Part shown: positions 34,365 to 43,645 of the stretch, piece by piece
Position numbering within the stretch: the first letter of the stretch is position 1
How the letters are laid out: each line of letters opens with the position of its first letter
DNA from: Pyropia yezoensis
Taxonomy: Eukaryota > Rhodophyta > Bangiophyceae > Bangiales > Bangiaceae
DNA length: 64,000 bases
NCBI GenBank assembly: GCA_009829735.1
Contig: CM020619.1
Coordinates: 33,024,283 to 33,088,282, forward strand
Reading direction: 5' to 3'
Made by a program: the position numbers and the translations under genes
The notes under the pieces: generated by a model
The model's input: only the letters and a program-made list of their open reading frames with translations
Told to the model about the DNA's origin: nothing
Databases searched by the model: none

Positions 34365-34847
34365 GCTGCCGCTGCCGTCTCTGCCGCCGCCATCGCCGCC
34401 ACCCAGGGCGGCCGCCGCGCCCCCCACAAACGCCCACCCCACCGCCGACCGAGCGGTGCGGGCGAGCGCGGCGAGCGCGTCGAGACGCAGCACCGCCGCC
34501 ACCGCCGTTGGAGGCGACAGCGCCCGCGCGTCGCTGCCGTCGTCGCCGCCGCCGCTCCCCACCGGGTGGGCGGCAAGGACGGTGGCGGCGTCAGCCGCCG
34601 CGGCGGCCACGTCGCCCACCCACCCCCGCGCCAGCGCCGCGGCCGCCCGGTGGAGGTACGGCTCTGGGTGCGTCGCCGGCTGCCCGTGCGCGGCAATCGC
34701 CGTCGTCGCCGCCGCGATGGCCGCCGACGAGTTGTGGGCGCCGTCAGCGGCCGCCGCCGCCACCGCCGCAGCCGCCGTGTACACACGCGGAGGCGGCCGG
34801 TCGAGCGCCGGGTAGGGCGGCCGCGCCATGGCCGTACCGCCACCGCC

Positions 34848-34880
<33 letters not shown>

Positions 34881-36300
34881 ATCGCCCCCCGGGCGCACGT
34901 CATACACAACCACATGGCCGCCCGCCACCGATGCGACGATGCGGGTGCCGTCGGGGGACCACCCCGCGTGGGTGACGGTCGTGGCGGCGGCGGCGGCAGC
35001 GTCGCCGACCAGCCACGGGGGCGTCCACGACGAGACGACACCCGCGTCGCCGCTGCCGTGCCCCCCCGTCGCCACCGCCGGCGCGCCCGCCCCCAGCGCC
35101 AGCATCCGCCGGTCGTACACGCGCACCGCCGCGCAGGCGCCCGCCACGGCCAGCAGGTGCGGCTGCGTTGGGGATAGGTGCGCGGACTTTGCTTCGGTCG
35201 GCCGGCGGCCGCCGCCGGGGGCGGGCGGTAGCGCCAGCAGCGCCCCCGTCGACGACGTGTCGGCCGCCCCAGGGGGGGCTGCCTCATCGCCGCCGCTGAC
35301 GCCATCGTCGGAGGAGGGGGGCGCGTCGCGCAGGTCGGTCTGGCGGACGGTGCCGTCCTCCGAGGCGGAAAAGATGAGGTGCGGGTTGCCCAGCTCCACG
35401 TCCACCGTCTGCCGGGGGTGGCCAGGGAGAGGGGACGGCGGGGCCGGGGAGGGGCGAGAAGTGGGGATGCGTAGAGGGGAAGCAACAGACGTCTCGCGGA
35501 GGGGAAAAACGGGTAGCAGGCCAGCGAGGGGAACGAGACAGCGGCTCGCGTCAGTGGTCTGTGGCAGGACATGGTCGACAGCCGCCGCAGCGGGGTGGGC
35601 TGCCGCTGCCCTTGCTCCCCCTCCCCCCCCCCCCCCCTCCCCCCCCCCTTCTGGCCAGCCACTCACGCCCACGCCCCCCCCCCCCCCCCCCCCCCCACCG
35701 TCCCCCTCCCCCCGAGCGCACCTTGACACGGTCCTTGTGGCCGCGGTATACCAGCGCCCCCCCCCCCTCCAGCGGCGTCGCCGCCACCAGCCGGTCCATC
35801 GCGCCCGTCAGCACCCACCCCCCCCCGGGCGGAAGCGGACGCCAAACAGGTTGCCCGTGTGCGGGGTGGGCACCAGGGCCACCCGCGGCCACACCACCCC
35901 CCCCTCCCCCCCTCCCCCCCCCCGCCGCCGCCGCCGCCGCTGCCGCCACCGCCGCCACCACGCACCCGCCGTGGGGGCCTCCCCCCCCCCCATCCCCATC
36001 CCCACCCCCACCACCCCCACCCCCACCCCCACCACCCCCTTCACCGCGGGTGCCCTCCCCCCCCCCCCACCCGCCACACCCCCACACACAGGTCATCCGA
36101 CGCAGACCCGAGGAGCCCCCCCCCCTCATCAAACGCCAGCCGGTTGACACACCCCCCGTGGCCGGCCAGGCGGCCAGCCACGCCCAGCCGCCGCACCAGC
36201 GCCGGGTGCGCCGCGAGCGCCCGCGAGGCGCCCCCCCCCGGGGGGGGCGGGCCCGTCAGCGCCCGGCCGGCCAGCACCGGCGCCAGCGGGGGGGGGGGCG
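32724..36300 (-). CDS. WDTC1-like protein: WD40 repeats flanking a TPR-like region
   Basis: Likely a substrate receptor of a CUL4-DDB1 ubiquitin ligase, the role of WDTC1/DCAF proteins. From the N-terminus: LAGHGGCVNRLAFD with SASDD (first WD repeat), HTGNLFGVRFRP then VLTGAMDRLVAA and YRGHKDRVKV (second), an intron (donor GTGCGC at 35721, acceptor CAG ending 35409), then the exon starting 35408 with FSASEDGTVRQTDLRD. A further blade has GWSPDGTRIVAS. A TPR-like Ala-rich helical stretch follows (NSSAAIAAATTAI, YLHRAAAALARGW). After long disordered Gly/Ser inserts come VTDIKEAAFLGDAVVLAGSD, DDGRLWGWD and AGIDADIKLW, a strongly WDTC1/DCAF-like end. The frame shifts by -1 inside the second repeat at a nine-base C run (35818-35826) with no room for an intron, and probably once more near 36057-36068. 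The N-terminal exon start is not identified. Confidence 0.8.
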
Positions 36301-37324
36301 CGCCGTGGCGGGGGTGGGGAAGAGCTGGTACGAGGGGGGGGCGCCATGGTCGGGGGGGGGGGGGTGGGGGCGCCCAGAGAAACAAAAAAGAGAGAAGAAA
36401 AAAAAAGAGGGGCGCGGACAAGGGACTGGCTGGTGGAGGTGGGAAGGGGGGGGGCAGGGGGGGCGGCGATAGGGCGGCGGCGGCGGTGCGGTGGGGGGGG
36501 GGAGAGGGGGGGGGGGGGTTGGCGGGGACAGCGGGTGCGCCGCTGGGGGACGCGGGAGGAGGCGAGGCAAGGGGGGGGCGCGGCCGCCACCGCCGCCGCG
36601 CTGGCGGTCGCGCGGTGGGTGCAGGGGGCGTCGCAGCGCGGGGCAGGGGCAGGGACGCGCCACTGCTTTTTTTTTTCCTAAAAGGTCAAGCAAGGGTGGG
36701 CGCGTGTCACCCACCGCGGGGGGATCCCGGGATCAGCTGATCCTGCAGCGAGGCCGAAATAGAAAAAAAAAAAAAAAAAAAAGTCAAAAGAGAAAAAACG
36801 GCGGCCGCGGACGTGGTGGCTGTTTCATATAGCGCGGTGCATGGGACAAGGGAGGGGGACCGCGACCGCGGGGGCGGCCGCCCACACGGCACGCACTGTT
36901 CCCGCCCCCGCGGGGGCGGGAACTGTGCGTGCCTCACCCCGGCCCCACACCCCGTCCGCTGGCATAGCAGCTACCCACGAGCGGCGTGAGGTGCGGGGGA
37001 AAAAAAGAACCGTCTCACCCTGCCGTTTTCCACTGGCCCCCCACTCGCCTCATCCCCCACCCCCCCCCCGAGTGGGGCGCGAGGGACGGGCGCAGGTACC
37101 TCGAGGTGCGGGGCGCGACCCCGAAAGGGAGGGGGGGGGCAGGGGGGGATGGGGTAGGGGGGGGGGGGGGGGGGGGGCAAAAACCGCACCGATCCCGCCA
37201 TGCTGGCTGCTGCGGTATCGGGAGGGGGAAAAGGGAGGAGCGGGGGTGGGAAGTGAGAGCGGCCGCCGCTGCTCTGCCGGCAGCGGCGCTGCCGTGCGAT
37301 GGGGCGGGCGGGACTGGGGGCGGT

Positions 37325-37356
<32 letters not shown>

Positions 37357-37379
37357 GGGCGGAGGCGTCGGTGGGGGCA
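36301..37379. other. Intergenic with A tract and palindrome
   Basis: Contains a 20-base A run (36763-36782) and a 46-base near-perfect palindrome (36888-36933). Other open frames are Gly/Pro/Arg-rich with no domain. The upstream exon and promoter of the WD40 gene may lie in its left part. Confidence 0.5.
36888..36933. repeat. 46-bp near-perfect palindrome
   Basis: The left arm GGCACGCACTGTTCCCGCCC is mirrored by the right arm, ending GGGCGGGAACTGTGCGTGCC, with no spacer. Only one symmetrical position pair (T/T at 36897 and 36924) fails to pair. It can extrude as a 23-bp cruciform or form a hairpin in RNA. Confidence 0.95.
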
Positions 37380-38037
37380 TTAGACCGGCAGCGGGGTGGG
37401 CAGGGCAGGCGGGGGGGGGGGCGGCAGGGGCGCGGGGGGGCGGCGGTGGTGGTGGCGGCGGCCGCCGCCGCGCTGACGGCGGCAGCCTCCGCTGCCGCCC
37501 CCACCGCCCCCACCCCCACCACCGCCACCCCCATCGCCGACGCCATCGCTCATCGCCATCACCACCGCCGCTGGTGCGCCCTCCCCACGGCGCCGCCGGT
37601 CAGCGCGGCACAGGCCGCCGACCGCCGCCGCGGGCCCGACCCCACTCTCCCCCCGGCCGGGCGCCCTGCTGGCAGAGGGACACCTGCGGCCCGCCACGCC
37701 CTCCCTCCCCCCATTCTCCCCCTCCACCCCTACGCCACTCCTCCCCCCCCCCCCCCCCCCCGTGGATTGACGGACATCCCGCAGTTCCCCCGTGCCCCCC
37801 CCCTCCCTCCCCCCGCCCCCTCCCCAGCCCGCCAAAAAAAAACCATCCCGTGACCCCCCCCAGAGGTCAGGAGGCGCCCCCCCCCCCCCGCCTGGCGGCT
37901 GTCCGCGGCGGCGGCGGTCCCCCCCCCCGCCACCCCCCACCGCCCGCCGGGCGGCGGCGGTTGCGAGGCGCGCCGCCAGCCGGCCGGCCGCCGCTGACGG
38001 CGGTGCCCCCGCCGCCGCCGCCGCTGCACGTGCGTCG

Positions 38038-38069
<32 letters not shown>

Positions 38070-38329
38070 CGCCCACCGCGGCCGAGGCACGTCGGCGGCA
38101 GTGTAGGTGGCGAGGAGGGCGTCGAGGTCGCCGTCGCCGTTGCCGCCACCGCCGCCGCCGCCGCCGCCTCCGCCGCCACCACGGCCGCCGCGACGGCGAC
38201 GTGCCGCCCGGCCACCGCGTGCAGTCGGCCGCCGCCGCGTGTCAGAGGGCGTGGCCACCCCCGCGTGGGTGCGGCGGTCGCGGTCTCCCTTGTCACCGCC
38301 GTCGCTACCGTTGCTGCCACTGCTCCTAC

Positions 38330-38368
<39 letters not shown>

Positions 38369-39837
38369 TGCTGTCCCTGTCTGCGGCGGACACGCCGTCT
38401 GGGCCGGCAGTACCTGACCGCCTGCCGTCGTTGCCCGCAACGCTGAGCGCCGCAAGCGCCGCAAACCCGCCCCCCGGTGACGGCCGTGTGGCGCCAGGAG
38501 CGGCGGCGGCGGTGCCGGCAGTGTCACTAGCAGCGCTGCTGCTGCTGCTGTCGCTGCTGCTGTCGCTGTCGCCAACGCAGGGGGGGCAGGCGGGGGCGTC
38601 GCCACCAGCGGCGGCGCAGTCCCCCACGGGCGTGCCACCGCCGACGGGCGTGTGGCGGCCTGCCGCGGCGGCCCCGACGGCATCAGCGTCCCCCCCGCCA
38701 CGGCCGCCGACGCCACGGCCGCCGCCGCCGCCACCCCCACCGCGGTCGCAACGCCCGTCCGCAGCCGCCCCCGTGCCGCCCCCGGCTGGCGGCACGGCCG
38801 CGTTGCCGCCACCCCCCACCACCCCATCGGGCGGGCGGCTGCGGCCGCCACCGCCGCTGCCACTGCCGCCACCACTGCCGCCGTCGCCGCCGCCGCCGCC
38901 GCCGTCATCGACGCCAGCCGGGGCCCCATCCCCACCCGCCGCCGCGGCGGCCACCACCGGCCGCGCCGCGGCCGCGGCACGCGCACGCGGCGCCCGCTCC
39001 GCCTTGCGCGCCCGCGCCGTGCTCCGTTTGTCCGCCGCCGCCGCCGCAGCCGCTGCGGCCGCCGCCGCCGCTGCCGCCGCGCGGCGCCCCCCCCCCCCAC
39101 CCACTCGGCCCCATACTCCACCGCACACCGCACGTCGCCGACGCGGGCAATCCACGCGGCGAGGCCTGGGACGCCCACGGCGCGCTCCCCCCCCCCCACC
39201 CCCATCCCGTCCCCCCCCCCACCCCCCCCCCTACCCCCCCACCGCTGTCCACAGAGCCGGACGGCGGGGGGGGTGGCTGGGGCGGGAACATACTCCGGTC
39301 GCCCACCACCACCAGCTGCCGCCGCGCGCGGGTGACCGCCACGTTGACCCGCCGCGCGTCGGCGAGGAACCCGACCGTCCCCGCCGCGTTGGCCCGCACC
39401 AGCGACAACACAATCGCCTCCTTTTCTCGCCCCTGGAACGCGTCCACCGACGCCACCTCCACCGCCACCGCCGCAGCCGCCGGCGGGGGCGGGACGCCCC
39501 CGTCACCGCCGCCGTCGCCACCGCCGCCGCCGCCACCGCTGCCGCCGACGCCGCCGCCACCGCTACGACGGCCACCGCCGCCACCGCTGCCACCGCCGCC
39601 GTCGGTCGCGTCGGCTGCTGCCGCCGCCAGCGCGGCGCGCACCGCCGCCACCTGCGCGGCGTAGGGGGAGATGACGCCAATGGCGGCGGCGGGGACGCCC
39701 GCGGCGAGTAACGCCAGCACGTGGCGCACCACCACCGCCGCCTCGGCCGGGTTGCGCAGCGACACGGCCGCCGCCGCCTCTGCCGCCGCCCCCGCCGCCG
39801 CGGCTGTCGGCGCGCCAGCCTGCGGCGCCACCGCGGA

Positions 39838-39869
<32 letters not shown>

Positions 39870-42560
39870 CCTCCGCGTCACACCCGTCCGTGTCAATCCA
39901 CACGAGCGGCGCGAGGTCACCGCCCGCGCCCCACCCCGCCGCCGCCGCCACCGCCCCCCCCTCGCTGCCCACCGCGTCGAGGTTGTCGCCGCCGCTGCCG
40001 CCGCCCGCCGTCACCCCCGGCAGGCCTGCCAGCACCCCCCCCGCCACCGCGGCAGACGCCGGGTGAAGGGCGCCCCCGTACATGGCGCCCGACGGCCACC
40101 CACAAATGGCGCCGTGCATGCGGTACTGGGCGGTGAGGGTGGACACGACGGCGGGGCGGAGGGTGGACGCAAAGAGGCGGTCGAGGAGGGTGTGGGCCAG
40201 GCCGTCGGGGTGAAAGGGGGAGGAGGGCGAGGCAGCGCCGTTTCCAGTGACGCCCGGCGGGTCCGCTCCTGACGCTGCCACCGCCGCCGACGACGCCGGT
40301 GCTGCCGCGGACGCCGTCGCCGCCGCCGCTCCCGGCACCAGTGGCGGCGGGGCGACGCGCCGCGTGGCGCCCACCGCCCCCCCCGACAGCACCGTCGGTG
40401 GCAGCTGACACGGGTCGCCAACGAGCACCAGCCGGCGCCCCCGCAGGGCGGCCCCCCACACGCCCACCTCCGTCGCCTGGCCCGCCTCGTCCACGAGGAC
40501 GAGGTCAAAGGGGCGGCCCCCCCCGCGGCTCCCCAGCAGCCCCCCCGCCGCTGCCGACAGGGTGGCCACCACCACGTCTGCGCCGCCGAGCAGCTGCTCC
40601 GCGCCACGGCGTTCGCGGGCGCGGAGCTCCCGCACCAGCCCCCGCTCCGCCGCCCGCCATGCCGCCCACTGGCCACGGGGGAGGGGGGCGGGGGGGCGCC
40701 CGCGGCGGCGGCCGCCGCCGCCGCCGCGGACCTTACCGCGGGGTGCCCCACCGCCGCCACCGCCGCCGCCGCCGCCCCGCCCCCCCCGGCCGCCGCCGCC
40801 ACGCGGTCCGCCGCCGGGGGGGACACCCCACCATGCCGCGCGGGCGGCCTCGGCTGCCCCCCGCGTGGCGCGGAGGGCGGCGAGCTCGGCGCGGAGGCCC
40901 GCCGCCACCTCCCCGCCGGCGCCGGCCAGGCGGTCATCCAGCCGCGCGCCCGTTGACGGGTCGGCCCCACCGCCAATGCGCACCACGTCCAGGCCCCCAC
41001 CGCCGCTGACGCCGCCGCCGCTGCGGGTGCCCACACCACCACTACCACCGCCACCACCTGCGGTCGGCAACGCCAGCAGCCGCCGCACCAGGATGTCGGC
41101 GGCAGCGTTGGAGGGCGCCGCCGCCAGCACCCGTCCACGGCGGCGGCCCACCTCCCCCCCCACCCCTTCCCTGCCACCGCCGCCGCAACCGCTGCCGGCA
41201 GCGCCACCCACGACGGCGCGGATGATCGCGACGGCCACGTCGGTCTTGCCCGTCCCCGGCGGCCCGTGGACGACCGCAACGGCCGGTCCGCCGGCGGGGG
41301 TGGTGGTGGCGGTGGCGGCCGCTACCGCCGCCGCCTGCTCCGCGTTGAGTCGAACGCCGCACGCCGCCGCCGCCGGTGACGGCGGAGGCGGGGTGCCGGC
41401 GCCAGACGGGGTGGCCCCTCGGAGGAGCACGTCCACCACCGCCGCCGCGGGGTGGTCCGCCCCCGCCCGCACCGCCGCGGCGAGGGCGCCCAGGGTGGCC
41501 AGGCACCGCCGGTGGGGGACGGGCGACGCGGTGCGGGCGAGCGTGAGGAGTGCCCCCACGGGGGGCGGGCCGCCCAGGAGGACCCGCACCGTCGGTGGCG
41601 TCGGGGTGACGGCGGTCAGAGTACCCCGCTGGGGGGCGTCGGCGCCATCCCCCTCGTCGCCGCTGTCGCCGCCCCCGTCGTCGTCGCTATCATCGTCTGC
41701 CACGGGGGGGGGCGCCGCGGCGGCGGTGGGGGCGGAAGTGGTGGCAGCGGCGGCGGGGGCAGGCGCCACGGCCCTGGCGGCGGTGGCGGCGTCGACGACG
41801 ACCGTGGGCGGCGGTGGCCGTTGACGCGGCTGGGATGGGGCGGCCGCCCCACCGACCGGCGCAGCGGCGGTGGCCGCGGTGGTGGCAGGGGTGGCGGCGG
41901 CGGCGGCGGCGGCGGGCGGGCGCAGCACCACCGGGTCCCCCGCGGACAGCCGCGTTGGCGGCAGCGGCAGCCCCGCGGCGGGGCGGAGGGTGACCGCCAC
42001 CCGCCCCCCCGCCGCGTCACGGACGTCCGTGACGGTCAGACGGGTGATGGCTAGCTGTGGGGGGGCGAGTGCGGGGGTGAGGGCGGGGAAGGGGGGCAAA
42101 GCGGCGTCGAGGGAGGGGGTCAGCACACGGACAGGGGGGTACAAACAGGACACGGGCGGGGCGGGTCAGTATCGGGGGGTGGCTCACCGCCATCGCCGCC
42201 GGCAGGTGCCGCGTCGGGCCCACGTAGCAGCGGCCGCCCAGACCGCCACGGCCACGCCCCACGCCCGCGAGCGGAGCGTGGGGTTCACGCACCGCCCTCC
42301 CCCCCCCCCAACCAGTTTGACATCAGCGGGCCACCACCCCTGCTGGCCCAAGAAGACCATCACCCCAGCTCCGGCCCTCCCACCCTCCCCCCCCCCGCCC
42401 CCCCCTGCAAGAGTATACGTACGCCCGCCCGCTGCAGTGCCGGGTCTGGCAGCGCCGCCCCCCCGCCGAGCGCGTCGGCCTCCTCCGCCGCGCGTTCGCG
42501 GACCAGCAGGAGGCGCTGCCATTCAATCCAGGCGGGGATGTCAATGGCCATGGAAGCCAT
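37380..42560 (-). CDS. IGHMBP2/SMUBP2-like SF1B (Upf1-type) DNA/RNA helicase
   Basis: ATP-driven helicase of the Upf1 family. Exons on the minus strand: 42560-42423 ([20 protein letters not shown], the family N-terminal helix), 42339-42188 ([11 protein letters not shown], stalk/beta-barrel strand), 42054-39243, and from 39165. Exon 3 holds motif [16 protein letters not shown], motif Ic-like [11 protein letters not shown], motif [11 protein letters not shown], motif [54 protein letters not shown] and [17 protein letters not shown]. Exon 4 has [17 protein letters not shown], the family's closing helix. The last about 1.7 kb is Ala-, Gly- and Ser-rich and I see no R3H or AN1 finger. The frame moves by -1 at an 11-base C run in exon 2 (42299-42309) and at a 12-base run in exon 4 (39087-39098). 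Correcting the exon 2 shift makes its phase match exon 3. The true C-terminus between 39090 and 37380 is uncertain. Confidence 0.85.
38331..38366. repeat. (CTG)n tract encoding poly-Ser on the minus strand
   Basis: About twelve CTG triplets with one CTC. On the minus strand, in the frame of the helicase C-terminal extension, it reads as a run of Ser. Confidence 0.85.
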
Positions 42561-43645
42561 GGTGGCGATGGCAGCCAGGAAGGGAGGAGGCAGGGGGGGG
42601 GGGGGGGGGGGGACAGGTATCCTACTCCCCAGTGTCTGGGGTCGGCTTGGGGGGGGCGGCTGCGGGTGAGCAGCCGTGTGGCTGCACCTGCCCTCGGGAG
42701 GGCGGAGGGGTCTTTACCGTGGCGATCATCGTCACGATGGCGGTGGCTTGGCCACAGTTTTCGACTGCGTGATGCACCGTAGTTTTATTTAAAACTATTC
42801 GCTTGTGAGCAAGGCTGGTGGTTCTCTGGTGGTACTCAGCGGATAGCAATCACCGAGCGCTCGGCAAAGCCCTTGAAAAGTCCCCACAACGTGCCCACAG
42901 CGGGGAACAAGCCGTCGGCAGCAGCGGGACCTTCCCCGTCCGCAGCAAAGGACATCGCCAATGCGCTCGACAACGTTCTACCCTGCCAACCCAGCATGCA
43001 AAACCAAGGCAAAGATACAGAGGTGGGCAAAGGGACGGCGGCGCCTCTACGCACTAGACCGTGGCGGGCCATGGGCACGGCTCGCCGACGCGCACTGCGC
43101 TCGCAGACGACTCGGCACCATGCACCAGCTGTGGCACATCGCGGAGACGGTGGCTGGCCAGGGCCACTGCACCTGCACACGGCCATCACAGCCCAGCACA
43201 GCGAGGGGAAGCACCTTCGCCCGTCGCGTCCAGACACAGATGGGGATCGGGCGCACTCAACGCCGTACAAGCGAGGGGTGGACAACAATACGAGCGCTGG
43301 TGGACCGACCCAACGTGTGCCCCGCTGAGCGTATGCCGCGCCAAAGCAGGTGAAGCACAGCAGATGTCAGGAGGTCGACTCGATAGGTATCACACAGCCA
43401 CAGCTACTGAGGGTCAACGCGCAGAAGCATGCGCAATCCGCTGCCGAGTCGAACGGGCTGCACGCGCGTGGAGGACCGCAAGCGGGAGCGAGGTGCGCGG
43501 GGCGTCGTGTTCTCGGGGGGCCTGTGAGATACGGGAGACGACGGACCTGGCGATGGGGATGAGCAGGGATGGGGACGCAACGTTCGAGTACCAGCTCGGA
43601 TCACAGAGGCGTTGGGGAGAGAACAAGGAGGAGCTATGTTCTATT
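42561..43645. other. Intergenic, moderately low GC
   Basis: Contains the 5' flank of the helicase (with a G run at about 42593-42613), an AT-rich spot near 42780-42800, and the 3' flank of the BET gene. Open frames are short and match nothing recognisable on either strand. Confidence 0.5.

Noticed and set aside
33324..35177. 617-codon open frame on the plus strand
   Set aside because: It is antisense to the WD40-TPR gene and is made of Arg/Pro/Ala runs. Very high GC keeps several frames open opposite real genes; the same applies opposite the INCENP-like, helicase and CCT genes.
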